Shown piece by piece: positions 1-12,403 of a DNA stretch of 64,000 bases (positions within the stretch are counted from its first letter, which is position 1; the number at the start of each line of letters is the position of its first letter). A program made the position numbers and the translations under genes. A model generated the notes under the pieces. The model was not told where the DNA came from. It searched no databases and saw only the letters and a list, made by a program, of their open reading frames with translations. Source of the DNA: Megaleporinus macrocephalus (lineage: Eukaryota; Chordata; Actinopteri; Characiformes; Anostomidae); contig CM038722.1 of NCBI GenBank assembly GCA_021613375.1, positions 24,076,107 to 24,140,106 of the forward strand, read 5' to 3'.

Positions 1-225
1 CGCAACCTAATGGTAGAGTATCGAGTGCTAGGTTCCAGAAAGCAGTCTAACTCAATACAGAATGCAGTAGAATTCAGAACTATGTCACTTCACTTGTGTT
101 TGTACCCACTGCCTACCAGGCCAAGCAAGTGTGCTTACTGCCCCCTAGTGTGTGTATGTTTATTAGCGTGTGTGTATGGGGGTGTTTTACTGCACGGATG
201 GGTTAAACGCAGAGGTCCTTTACCT
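1..225 (+). repeat. tRNA-derived SINE family 1, 3' part
   Basis: The stretch about 125-222 contains GTGTGCTTACTGCCCCCTAG, a GT-rich segment and GGATGGGTTAAACGCAGAGG, the tail of a SINE also present at about 37.1, 55.6 and 57.1 kb. The tRNA-like head is missing or too decayed here. It abuts a LINE 3' fragment. Confidence 0.6.
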
Positions 226-712
226 TCAGGCAGACGTTACAGGCATGTGAAGTCCAGGACCACAAGACTGACAAACAGTTTCTTCTCACAGGCCATCAGG
301 GATGTGAACACCTCATGCACTACCTCTCTAACCCTTCCTATCTGAACTGGTTTTAACTGGTCTGATTTTAACTGCACCACACACTCACTGTACTGCAGCT
401 GTCAGAACACTGTTTACACTCACTTCTCGCACAAACACACTATTGTTTACGTTTGTTACTTGCAACTTGCACTTTATGGCTGCTGCTCTTCATGTTTGCA
501 TATAAAACCACATGTAACTTTTAATTTAATTTAATTTTGATTTACTTTAACTTATAATATATCATTTTACTTTAATATATATTTTGTATATTTTTTTTAA
601 TCTCATTTTGTTATCTACTGGTGAATGGAGGAGCAGCAAAGTAAGAATTTCATTGTACAGTGTAACTGTTTCTGCTGCGCATATGACAATAAAACTCTTG
701 TTTCTTGATTCT
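222..712 (+). pseudogene. LINE 3' end: C-terminal reverse-transcriptase ORF scrap plus tail
   Basis: 222-344 encodes SRTTRLTNSFFSQAIRDVN, resembling the conserved last residues of L2/Rex1-type non-LTR retrotransposon proteins in fish. Then come a stop, an AT-rich 3' tail, the TAAGAATTTCATTGTACAGT box at about 640 and an AATAAAACTC end at about 690, all familiar from LINE tails. Strongly 5'-truncated, so not functional. Exact clade is not certain. Confidence 0.6.
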
Positions 713-3700
713 CGATTACTCTGCTTTGTGCAAACACAAGTGGCAAATATTTCTAAATTCTATTCCATTACATATTCAGTTAGGCTGCTTTCTGGGGCCG
801 AGCACTCAATAATCTACCATTAGGTTGTGGATTGGTAATCTCTCTTTAGCCGATGGCAAGAGTAGAAATGACAACTAAGTCTAGGCATAAAAGCAAAGTA
901 ACTAAAGCCACAGTTAATTCCAACAAACAGTTCACTGTGTTTTTTTACTTGTTTTCTTTTTAACTGTCATCTTTCTCATGCTGCGTTATTATCGTTTATC
1001 CAGCCTCCTCAGGATTGTCTCCTGAAGATGTAATCCTTGCTGTATTTACTGGTCGCTTTGACTGGAAATTAAACAAATGATGGATGTTCTCTATAAAACG
1101 AAAGTAATGACTCTCGACAAGAAGCGTTAAATAAAAAAATAAAAAAAAGAAATCCAGCATTTGTGTAGTTATTTGACTAGCATAGCCAAATCTTTTCAAA
1201 CCCCCCTACCTGGTCTTACGCAAGAACAGAAAACCTGCTGGCCTACAACCAAAACCAGTGAGGCATTGAGGCTGAATTCAGCAGCTTCCCACCGACTTCT
1301 ATTAGAGGTGTTGTTCAAGTCAACCGCTTTCTCTGTTCGCTGCTAAGTGCAAGGAAACGCACCTGAGTTATTGCTAGTGGTGCTCGACCGTGTGCTACAG
1401 CTCCAGCAGACAGAGATTAGGCTGAAACACAGTGAATTATTCCTTTACATGCTCTGCATTTTATAAAACCGAGCTCACTGCTACAGAGCCGCCTCTCGTC
1501 AAATCCGAATGCACCTCACGCAGTCATCATGGAGGGCTAAACTGAGACTGTGGGGGTAATTTAGCTCCACTAGCATCGCATTAGTCTCAGGAGAGGATTG
1601 GTTTGTGTGACATGTTCATATTCGTTTATTAGCATTTTTGTTGTTTACATCATTTTAATAAGCATCACGGAGGCCCTCCAAGCTTTCTGCGTTCAAATGG
1701 GACTCGCCTGCAAACCTGAAGGATGCAGCGAGGCTTTATTTACAAGGAGAGGGAGACTGTGTGTGTGTGTGTGTGTGTTTGTTTTCTGTACAGCCAAGCA
1801 ACCTGCAATATCTGCTCCAGCGAACTTGTACGGTGCTGGTTTTTAGGAGCTGTTTGTTTAATCAGTTTAAAAATAAAAAGGATGTTGACTGGTTTATTTT
1901 ATTTTTTTTGTTTTATGTTACTATTATTATTTTGGTAGAGATTCCTTCTGTTAAATATTGGTGATGTTTTTAATTATTGTGTTTCACTGCATTTTTCAGT
2001 ACTGATCTTGCTTTGAAAATAAAAATATTACAAAAAATTAAGAGGAAAAAATGCATGTATAGAATTGTATATCTTATCGTTTATATCTATTATGTTAAGA
2101 TATTGCTTATCAGTATATATATACAGGATGTGTTGTATTTATTGTTTCATTCTACTGAGTTGGTTCACAGCTTTGAAGTCATAAAATCACATTTTTCATT
2201 TAAACACAAAAAACGGTTATGTGTGTTTTGGTTGTTACCATTTTTAATGTTACACCCTAATTTTCAGACTTTGTGACACCCACTATGTGGTCGTGAGGGA
2301 CAGGGATGCATTAATGGCTGGGATTTAAATCATAACATAATTCTCATAAATGCTTAAGATCCAAATACTCCCTTCTTTTTTAATTATTGAGTGAATTAAT
2401 GCATTTAAAACTGCTTTAGTATATGTTATGATTATTAAACGATATATTTTAGTGTATTAATATTTAGTGTATTAATATTTTATGATTATTTTGAGTCATC
2501 ATGCTAATTATATTTGACCTCACATCATAACAAAGGATAAAAAATACACATGTGTATGTGTGTGAGGATTGTTTAGGAAGCGGGAGGAAGAAGGAGGTTG
2601 CGGTTACATGTCTGTCCCTCAGCGTGAGTATAAACATGCATCAGACAGCCTGAGTCAAGTCCGTGGGCTCAGTCATGTTAGTGACTATGTCGGAGGCTTT
2701 CTGTCAGAAAGGCTGCTCTGATCCCTCGTTTTCCCAGAGAGCATGAGAGAGAGAGAGAGAGAGAGAGTCACGTGGCGAGGGTTAGGTTCAGAGTATGCTC
2801 ATAGACCTAACAATGAGCCAGTGTCTCTGCCTGAGGCCAGACTACTCACATACCCACATACCACACACACACATGGACAATGAGACTGCTCACACATGCA
2901 CTGCACACATTGGCTCTCTTGCCTGTTTCCGGCGTGGCATGCAGCTTGAAGATAACATATGTAGGTTATAGCCAATCTCTAGGCTATAACATCCTAATAT
3001 CACAATTAAGACTGATTAATTAATAAATAATTGTATTGTTCAGTGCAGTTCATCACATTTGTCTTATTTGTTTAAATTTGACCCCCTAAAGTAGGATGTT
3101 TCTATTTAATATTGTGTTATTGGTAGAAGCAATGACTCGATAGATTGTTTTCAATCATTTAATGACATTATTAGTGATTGGACACTGTTGTTATCTGATA
3201 TTACACACTCCTTTTTTCTTCTTATTCTTTTTATTATTATTATTATTTGCTTATTTTTTGACCACAAACACTGTTTCAACTCTGGAATGTTTGGTCTGAT
3301 TGAAAATGATATGCTTGTATACAGGGTTTTAATTGGACAAGTATTTTTCTTTACAATTATCATAAAAATGTTATATCACCAGCTTATATCACAATTATAC
3401 CAGTCCATTAGCAACAACCTATTGACCATGTGGGATATCATTGCGACCACCCCTTGCAACTAGTTCGCATACCATAGCAACTGTCTAGCAACCCCCTAGC
3501 AAACCCTGGGATACTATAGCAATATACTGTAAAAGTGTAGTAACTACACTGCTGGAAAAGATGATACATCTTATATTTCTCACTCTGACATTGTTAGAAG
3601 GTTATTATCAAATTATTGTTATTATCAAAGTATTATTATTAACTCATTTCCAGACATTTTTATTTGATTTCAGGTATTTTGTTAAGTGAAATTATCTCAC

Positions 3701-3890
3701 TGGATTAGGTGAGATTGAAACAACAAATCTGCCTATATAGTGAGATCACTAAATAAAACGTCAAATAAAAAAAAAGTCAAATAAACTCATAAAAATTACG
3801 TTATTGTATCTCCATGTTTTGGTCTTTTTTTTTTTTTTCATAATTTGTGCTCAGAAATACTTTGAATAAAATCGTTTTACATTAACCTGA
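713..3890. other. Intronic sequence, AT-rich, no gene seen
   Basis: Part of the presumed upstream nlgn4 intron. It holds a (TG)n tract at 1758-1778, a (GA)n tract at about 2745-2767, a short CA-rich stretch at about 2850-2900 and poly-T/poly-A runs. A moderately GC-rich stretch around 2570-2950 has no recognised content. No exon with neuroligin-like coding was noticed. Confidence 0.6.
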
Positions 3891-5104
3891 ATATATACTC
3901 ATTACACTGAATATACATTACACTGAATATACATTACAATAAATATATAATACACTGAAAATACATTACATTGAATATACAATACAATGAATATACATAA
4001 CACTGAATATGCATTACAATGAATATACATTACACTGAATATACTTTACAATGAATATACATTACAATGAATGTACATTACACTGAATATACTTTACAAT
4101 GAATATATAATACACTGGAAATACATTACATTGGATATACAATACAATGAATGTACATTACACTGAATATGCATTACATTGAATATACATTACACTAAAA
4201 ATACATTACACTGAATATACATTACAATGAATGTACATTACACTGAATATACTTTACAGTGAATATATATAATACACTGGAAATACATTACACTGAATAT
4301 ACATTACATTAAAAATACATTACGCTGAAGGTACATTACAATTAATATATAATACACTGAATATACATTACACTAAAAATACATTACACTAAATATACAT
4401 TACACTAAAAAGACATTACACTAAATATACATTACACTAAAAATACATTACACTGAATGTACATTACACTAAATATATAACACACTGAATATACATTAAA
4501 CTAAAAATACATTACACTGAAGGTACATTACACTGAATATATAACACACAGAATATACATTACACTAAAAATACATTACACTGAAGGTACATTACACTGA
4601 ATATATAACACACTGAATATACATTATACTAAAAATACATTACACTGAAGGTACATTACACTGAATATATAACACACTGAATATACATTACACTAAAAAT
4701 ACATTACACTGAAGGTACATTACACTAAATATATAACACACTGAATATACATTACACTAAAAATACATTACACTGAATGTACATTACACTAAATATATAA
4801 CACACTGAATATACATTATACTAAAAATACATTACACTGAAGGTACATTACACTAAATATATAACACACTGAATATACATTACACTAAAAATACATTACA
4901 CTGAAGGTACATTACACTAAATATATAACACACTGAATATACATTGCACTAAAAATACATTACACTGAATGTACATTACACTAAATATATAACACACTGA
5001 ATATACATTATACTAAAAATACATTACACTGAAGGTACATTACACTAAATATATAACACACTGAATATACATTACACTAAAAATACATTACACTGAATGT
5101 ACAT
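3891..5104. repeat. Minisatellite with 16-bp monomers and a 64-bp higher-order unit
   Basis: Built from 16-bp monomers of the type ACACTGAATATACATT. From about 4418 to 5100 four distinct monomers (…GAATATACATT, …AAAAATACATT, …GAAGGTACATT, …AAATATATAAC) alternate in fixed order, giving a 64-bp unit. The C ending TATATAAC recurs at 4481, 4545, 4609, 4673, 4737, 4801, 4865, 4929, 4993 and 5057, exactly 64 bp apart. The left part (3891-4417) is the same monomer without regular order and with length changes. Confidence 0.95.
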
Positions 5105-5105
5105 G

Positions 5106-5152
5106 TTCATGTCATCTCCTATAAAGTTACTGTTTTGGAGATGTTTGTTTTT
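5106..5152 (-). mobile_element. Fragment of dispersed MITE family M1
   Basis: Contains CTCCTATAAAGTTACTGTTTTGGAGAT, the signature end of a family also seen at about 11.9, 21.5, 24.6, 57.5 and 59.1 kb. It lies directly after the minisatellite. Confidence 0.55.
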
Positions 5153-5398
5153 CTTTGGACAGCGAGGCTATAATAATCTCAGAATGAGAAATATTAGACA
5201 TAACAACTAAATTCAGGATCAGTTCACCTGTAAAGATGCCACCAGTGTGGATGATATGGATGATTTGAATTCTTATGGTCCAGCAGCATTGCTTGGTTGA
5301 GTGCTGACTGGAGCATGACAGGGCAGTGGAGGAGGTGTGGAGCTTCAAGGTAGCAAAAAGGGGCTCATCTGGTTTGAGAGAGTCAGGTGCAACAGAGG

Positions 5399-5400
<2 letters not shown>

Positions 5401-5469
<69 letters not shown>
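5401..5469. repeat. (CA)n microsatellite
   Basis: About 69 bp of CA dinucleotide with one CATA interruption near 5431-5434. Confidence 0.97.
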
Positions 5470-5471
<2 letters not shown>

Positions 5472-6468
5472 TGCCTTAGAGCAGGGTCACCACAAATAAA
5501 AGTGATGAGGATGGAGAGCGAGAGAGAAATTGAGAAAGAAACAAAGAGTACATTGAAAAGTAATGTGGTCCAGAAAAAGACATCATCCATCAAAATATGT
5601 CCACCTGACAGAAGCAGGAAGTGGAGCAGGGCGAGGGGTCCATCTATTAAGGAGAACACTTTATTTTTTGCTGATAGATGGGAATATTTTGTCCTTTTAC
5701 AGCTGCAGTCCCGCTTGAAACTCATGCGGTTACGCGGCGTGGAGTCGGAGTGGCCCCGCCTGACACCGCTACATATTTTAGACGCCGCGTCCCACTCGTT
5801 CCGGAGCTTTACAGGCCGGCGCTGCGGCTCCCGGCTCTGACTAACGTAGCGCACATCTTTGGAAATGAATTTGCAAATTTATAAGCGTTATTACTCTCAT
5901 ATCGGAGTTGAGCCTGACTGGAGGCAGAGGCGGAAAAATGAGGTATGCGGTGACTGGCATGCGGAGAGTTATGCACTGTGGTTCTGCAGTGCTCGCGCAT
6001 TTTCTCCCTTTATTTATGCACTTATTTATTTATTACGTCTGGAGGATCTTGCAAGCAAAGCAGAAGCTCTTGTGGTGATGTCAAATAGATTCTAATTACC
6101 TAGGCACAATTTAATGAACACGGCTTAATAGATCACACGGGTCACAGCCCACTTCCAAGGATGTGTTGCCAATCACGCTTCGTCACGGCCCGAGCCGGAG
6201 CGCCCTCTGAGCCGAGAGGACACCAGATTCTAGCTTTGTGGTGCGCGTTTCTCTTCTTTTCTTCCTGTTGACGCTAATGGGAGTTGACCAGGCATAGGGA
6301 TCATGGTGGAGCATTTGAAGTGATGGAAAGCAATACAGCTCAGCTCAACGCATATCGTGCAGTGTGTAGGATCGCAGGGCTCAGAGATATGGAATACCCC
6401 CAAAAAATCTCTCTACTCTAAGCAGAATCCATGTTCTTGATGTTTCAGTCCAACCATGACATTCCTAA
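5470..6468. other. Intronic sequence with a CpG-rich patch
   Basis: About 5690-5870 is unusually GC- and CpG-rich for this window (several CGCG and CGGCG motifs). It could be a small CpG island or a conserved element. No coding frame is recognised. The rest (5870-6468) shows nothing specific. Confidence 0.4.
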
Positions 6469-6858
6469 TAAGGCTGTGTATTGGCAAGAACCTGACGATA
6501 CCATGCGTATCGTGATACAGCGGTCACAGTTTAATATATCGTGATATAATGCGATACTGCAAGTAAAGTGATATACAGCGATTTTTCAAGTCCTACTATC
6601 AAAACACACCACCGTATGAACAGGTTTATCAATGCTTACAATAGCATTGCGCCCTTGTGCTGCTTGTTAATGTTGGAGTGGAGCTGAAAATGGATTACTA
6701 CACTGCCGTGTAGCGGTCAGTGGTTTAAACACAACACACAGTGATTCACTGTATGCCAGAATCTATCAATACTTTTTTTGAGAATTTGAGAATCGATACA
6801 GTATCACAAAACACAATATCCCGATATTCGATATTTTCGATATTTTCTTACACCCCTA
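6469..6858. mobile_element. hAT-like MITE, 390 bp, with 8-bp target duplication
   Basis: Starts TAAGGCTGTGTATTGGCAAG and ends TTCTTACACCCCTA. The octamer ATTCCTAA flanks it at 6461-6468 and 6859-6866. The interior is rich in ATCGATA/CGATAT motifs. The right terminus and interior match the element starting at 63782 in the opposite orientation. An 8-bp duplication with TA..TA ends fits hAT-type non-autonomous elements. No transposase frame. Confidence 0.85.
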
Positions 6859-7230
6859 ATTCCTAAACCAGTCTAGAGGCCTGAGCTTAAAAAAATAAGC
6901 TTCAAAAAGATATTCGACTCTGTGCTGATAATGACTTATGAATGATTATATAGCGCTGCCTAGGCTACGCTATCATACCAACCAACAGGCCTGTTTCTCT
7001 GATACATATTTTATTATAATAATTAGCTCTATGCTGAGAAACATTTACAGTACACTCAATTTCCAATGAACTGTGAAATGATAGTGAAAACGCTCGAGAG
7101 GCTATAATATCACTATAGTGATCTCGTTCAGACTGTCGCGGCCCAGTGTGTGTAAAATAATATTCTGAATGAAGGCACACGGAACACGCTGTTGATCAAA
7201 ATACCATTTCCTTCCAGTTAATTTGGTTCC
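6859..7230. other. Intronic sequence, nothing recognised
   Basis: No repeat, exon or motif that I can name. Confidence 0.5.
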
Positions 7231-7234
7231 TCAA

Positions 7235-10200
7235 ACCACTTTGTGGCTAAATGGCGCACCATGAGAGGAGGCAATGCACAGCCACCTCATTTCCAGAATG
7301 TCTGCTTCTCTGTTGAGCTACAAGTAAGCGACTCATGCTTGGAGCTCACGCCTTTCTGTATATGTACACACTCAAACTGCTGGTCAGAAATGTGTTAATA
7401 ATGTTATTAATATAAATGTCATTCAGTGATAACTTTAAAGTGTAGACTGCTATAAACTAGAGATTTAAAACTTTAACCTATACATTATTTACATTATTTA
7501 CATTATTTATTCATTTATTAGTGTTTTGGGAAAGAGAACAGAAAGTTAGGACATGGTAAGAAATTTGAACATGGTGAAAGCTACAATGTTCTGCTTATTG
7601 AAATCTGTTGTTTGTTTGGTTGTTGGTTTTCTAGAACATTGTAGTTGTGTTTCTAAACTTTATTCTCAAAACTATACAGATTTCTGAGTTATTATCAAAT
7701 CGCTGTTAAATAATTATTTGACAGTCCTTTATCAGCGAAATAAGTAGAACCTGTTAAGAACTCAATCACCTAAAATACTTCCTTGTTTACGTCCTGTCAG
7801 TCCCTCGTCCTGGCCATGTGCTCCTCAGTGTCCCCGCCTTTCTCACCTGTACCGTTTGTCCTTAGTCTCGTCAGCTGTTTTCCCCTCCTTAACCTGTGTA
7901 CAGGATCCTACCTGTGTTTGTCCTTCGTTTTCTGTTTCTGTTTGATTGACAGTATTTCCGCTCAGAACCCCTGGTTCGTTTCCGTCGTCGTTGCCTTCTT
8001 CTTTATCCCTTTGTTTCAGTTCCCGCTTAGTTTTGTTAGTCGTTGTTTTTGTTTGTTTATTTTTTATCTGTGATATGACTAATAAAAAGACTTCGCAAGT
8101 CTATCCTCCTCCCTCGTCCCGTCTTCTCTCGACACAACACCCTACCTTAGAGGTTTTGATCAGTAAATACCAAAACCATGTTGGGATTAGACGCACCATT
8201 ATAGACTTAAAACTAACCATCATGACTCCCAAATGTATTAGATAGTATCTTGTAGTTTTGTAATTAATATCTAGAACATATCTAGGGAACTCCAAAAGAA
8301 ACTCATGACAAGGCCTTATTGCTGTTTGTGGCTAAATGGTGCCCCATCTGTGGAGGTGGCTGAGCTCAACACATTTTATAGATCTGTGTCAAGCTTTATT
8401 TCGTAACTTCTAGAGAACTGGCAACAAGTGGTATAGTTCCAACAACTGTATGTAGTGAAGGTATATCTAATGTACACACGTCTCTTAATGTTTCTAGAAT
8501 TAGGGTTCACATGAAATGGAGCCTGATAAAAAGCGGGAGTCTAAACTATAAGCATTAGCAGTTTTGAGAACAGAAAGAGTTGTACCTCAGTTCTGGAGAC
8601 CTTGAATGACTTCAGAGGAGCAGCCGGCTGGTTGCACTCATCTAAAATGTATGCAGTCTTTGATATGGTGTGTGTAGCCAGTCAGATGTTTGGAGTAGCT
8701 TGTCATAATGTTAATTATATAAATGTTATTCAGTAACAACTCATTAAGGGTAGACTGAAATGCTATAAACCAGAGATCAAAACTTTAACCTATACATTAT
8801 TTACAGTTTGCAGTGTTTTGGGAAAGAGAACAGAAAGATGCCAAAAAAATATGGACGTGTTATTAATTAATAACCTACAATATTCTGCTTATTGGAATTT
8901 GATGCCACAAAAAAGCTTTGGTTATGGGTTTTCCAGAGCATTGCAGATGTGTTTTTAAACTTTGTTCCCACAGCTATACAGATTTCTCAGTTATTATCAC
9001 ATCTCTTACAGCTCTGTTTATCATTGAAATCCTATTCGTGTGTCCTAAAACATGAGAAATTTGTTTCATCATAATATCTTTTTATATGCATATTTTTAAA
9101 GAAATTGGTTTTAGAGACAGATGTAATGTTTTTATTTACAGTTCCTTCTGCTCTAGGTACTAACTAGGTAGACATCTGGTACTAACCGCAAAGTGCTAAA
9201 TGTCCAACAGGTTTTGGGTATGAAGTGAATGATTACATGGTATGATTACATTTAAGTATGCAAATACAAAATACAAAGTGTCTTAAATGTCATACAGACA
9301 CAGTGTATATTTTTTAAAATTGATTTTATATTTTGAAATTAATTTATTTAGTTATTTATTGGCCGTTTTTAGTTTTCATTATATTTGAGCCGATAAAAAA
9401 TTAGCTTGAAGTAAAATCTCTTTACAGCAACTTCTATTGAAAGTAAAGAAGGATTTTGCCTTCTTTTGTGTTGTTTGTCGTAGGTACAACTTTGGAGATA
9501 CTTGTTGCTAAAAGAATTTTAACTCTTATTATTTTAAATCTTAATTTTAAGATTTGAACCATTCTTTAATGGGTCCTTACCATTTACTTCAGTACTGTGT
9601 GCTGTCTTTTTATGTCATATAACTATCTGAATGCTTCTAAATGACTTTCCTCCTTGAACCTGTGAGATTCCAAACTTATTCTTACAAGCTTTAAATAATT
9701 ATTGACTGTTCTTTATCAGCTAAATAGCTAGAACCTGTTAATAACTGTTAATACTGACCGTGTGCCATTATTTCACCTAAAATAATTACATCCTACTTTA
9801 GAAGTTTTACTACTGATTTGTTCAGTAAACACCAAAACCATGTTGAGCTTCAATGTAATTTAGATGAACTGTCTTCATGATAGATGAACCTACCATCATG
9901 ATATCCAAAATTATTATATAATGATTTGGAGCTTTGAAATGCATATGTAGATCATAGGGAGCTGCAAATGAAAGTAATGTAAAAGAACTCTATGAGCTGG
10001 TATCAGGGCTTTATGGCTGTTTGTGACTAAACAGTGCCCCATGTGAGGAGGAGGCAAAGCACAACCACCCATTTTCTAAACTCTCTGCTTCTCTGTTGAA
10101 CTGACTACAAGTTGATAGTTGATTATGCATAGAGTTCCTACTGCTACTGTATGTAGTGAAGATATATCTGATGTACACACGTCTCCCAAAGCAGTTTCTG

Positions 10201-10385
10201 GAATTAAGGTCGACATGAAACGGAGCCTGATAAAAAGCGGGAGTCTAAACTAGAAGCATTAGCGGTTTTGAGAACGGAAAGAGTTGTACCTCAGTTCTGG
10301 AGACCTTGAATGACTTCAGAGGGGCAGCCAGCCGGTTGCACTCATCTAAAATGTATGCAGTCTTCGATATGGTGTGGAGCTTTTG
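7235..10385. repeat. Tandem segmental duplication, about 1.5-1.7 kb units, with one very similar block
   Basis: Two diverged copies (about 7385-8675 and 8690-10380) share an ordered series: AACTTTAACCTATACATTAT, GTGTTTTGGGAAAGAGAACA, ATACAGATTTCTSAGTTATT, ACCAAAACCATGTTG, GTTTGTGGCTAAATGGTGCC and a final block of about 220 bp (8450-8672; 10150-10378). A third partial piece of the same order is at 7235-7350. The final block is about 95% identical over its last 170 bp, far above the flanks. Copy 1 was later interrupted at 7783-8110; copy 2 has extra sequence at about 9060-9690. Confidence 0.85.
7783..8110 (+). mobile_element. LTR-like or other retroelement fragment, pyrimidine-rich
   Basis: Starts near TTTACGTCCTGTCAGTCC, carries CCATGTGCTCCTC and ends after an AATAAAAAG signal. 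A related sequence lies at 20,311-20,735 with the same order of motifs. It interrupts the first copy of the segmental duplication. Class (solo LTR against another family) is inferred only. Confidence 0.4.
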
Positions 10386-11398
10386 CGGATGAATAATGCA
10401 GCTTCCTGGCTGAACCCAGCTCTTTTGGATAATCCAACGTTTGGGTTGCCACTTTAAATTCCTTGCCTTAAACAGAGTGGAAGATAAGCTACAATAGGCC
10501 TTTCTTTTATGGTTATTGATTCTGTTTACTTGACAGACCTTAATAGCAGAAATAGCAGAGCAGATCTCGAACCGTCAGACTATTTTCAGAAACACCTCAA
10601 CCAACGTTCTCGCAGATGGTGAATCCAGTGACTCATACCGAAAGAATCAACCTGGAGATCAACTTGGTTCATTAGAACCACTCTGCCTTGCCATTGTTTT
10701 TCTTATTGTGAGGGAACTGAAAGCTCTTTTTCCCCTCCCTTATTCTTTGTTTCCTAAGCTCTTAATTCTCTTGATGCACCATTGACGGGTAATCTGTCTC
10801 CTCCACAAAATGTCTAATATAATCCGGACCTTTTTTAAAGCTGCTGCGCAAATACGCAAGAGAATTTATTAGCTTTCAGTTTGCCGAGTAGATAACGGAA
10901 GGAAAGGGAGGGAGGGGATAAAAAAAAGAAAATGTGGGACGGAGAGAAAGCAACAACTGTAGGGAGAAATGTCAGCATTTGTCTTTTTCATTTGTAATTA
11001 TGACGCCATTTGGAGTGTGAGTAATAGCGCGCCTGTCGGTTTAAATCCATGGCCCTAATACGGCCAGATATCTGCAGCCATTGGAGATGCGTTTTGACAG
11101 CTGTTCCTGGGTTTGTTTGGCTGCTCAGCCGTCAATCATACGGTAATATTTAAATACCATCGACCCACCAGCCCCGAATCAGCCGCAAATGCGGGGTTCC
11201 TTTGCCGCTAATCTGAGAACGGTTTTTGTGGTTAGTCACATAATACTTTTAAGTGGTTAATGGTTTCACCATTACGTTTCTGTCAGACGTTGGCGAGGCA
11301 AGGCAAGGCGGGGGCTTATGTTAAATCATTTCAACTCCCTTGTCAACAAGCTACACAGGCGGAGCACAAAGACTGTCGCTGCCGATCTAGGTCCAGCA
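10386..11398. other. Candidate conserved non-coding element
   Basis: No repeats, balanced base composition, many retained CpGs and homeodomain-like motifs: TTATTAG, GTCAATCAT (PBX/HOX-like TGATTGAC on the other strand) near 11130, and AATTATGACGCC near 10997. No plausible exon. The look is that of a deeply conserved developmental enhancer, but conservation cannot be tested from one sequence. Confidence 0.4.
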
Positions 11399-11904
11399 TC
11401 ATGTCCTACAACCCCAGTTCCAAATAGGGTTAACACAGTGTACATGTATTTGAATTGTATGAAATTGAAAACGGTCTAAAATACATAACTGGATGTGTTT
11501 TCTCTTCTCTATAAATGTCTTTCTAAGCTTGATGCCTGCAACATGTTCCAAAAAGGCTGGGGCAGCAGTATGTTTACCACTGTGTTGCATCTCCTTTTCT
11601 TTTAACAGCAATTGCTTGGGGACTGGAGACACCAGCTGATCCAGTTTTAAAAGCAGCAATTTTCGTGCAATGGTACATGGGCTTCTGTGTCATATTTTGA
11701 GCTTAATGAGACCCACATCCTCAGTGGGAGAGAGTTCCAGACTGCAGGCAGGGCAGGCTAGCATGCACACTCTCTTATTAAGCAGGAATGCTGTTGTAAG
11801 ATGTGCAGAATGTGGCATGGCATTGTCATGTTGGCATAAGCATTGACGTCTCTGCAAAGGATGGTCTCTGAAAGGCAGCATGTTGTCGCTGTCCAAAGAA
11901 AAAC

Positions 11905-12030
11905 AAGTATCTCCAAAATGGCAACTTTATAGGCGAGGTTAAGAACTTTCGATGTAAGTTAATGGAACCAGATTGTTTCCCAAATCTATTTGGAAGCATT
12001 TCTATCTGTCTATATATCATTAAATGAAGT
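11905..12030 (+). mobile_element. MITE family M1 copy nested in the Tc1 relic
   Basis: AAGTATCTCCAAAATGGCAA, then TTTATAGGCGAGG and GTAAGTTAATGGAACCAGAT, in the same order as the copy at about 59.1 kb. It separates the transposase fragments of the host element. Confidence 0.6.
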
Positions 12031-12097
12031 TGTATGGTTTTTTTTGGACAATGGCAATATGGGTAATATGTGTTAAGCTTTAATGGTACCTGTGCAG

Positions 12098-12403
12098 TAG
12101 GGATGTGTTTAAAAAATAAAATTTTCGATTCAAATCGATCTTCATTTGAATAATCCGATATCGATTCGTATAAACCCGAGATCGACCTTTAAAATTAGCA
12201 TTCCAGCCCCCCTAATGTTTTTAGTAATGGTAGGTTCCTTGTACGTTTACCACATCTCTTTTAATCTCTTTTAATATTCAAACAAAGCATATTATTGTAA
12301 CTAAAATATAATCCATATTGAATTAAATCGAATCAAATCGGAAATCGAATTGAATTGGGACCTTGTGAATTGGGATTGAACTGAGTGGCGATACCCAGCC
12401 CTA
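12098..12403. mobile_element. hAT-like MITE, 306 bp, with perfect 8-bp target duplication
   Basis: Ends TAGGGATG (12098) and CAGCCCTA (12403), flanked on both sides by CTGTGCAG (12090-12097 and 12404-12411). The interior is rich in TCGATT/AATCGA motifs. It is a clean insertion inside the older Tc1 relic. No coding capacity. Confidence 0.92.

Noticed and set aside
5127..5854. Overlapping frames of 112-169 codons on both strands around 5.4 kb
   Set aside because: They run through a (CA)n tract (Cys-Val or Thr-His repeats) and have no protein-like flanks.
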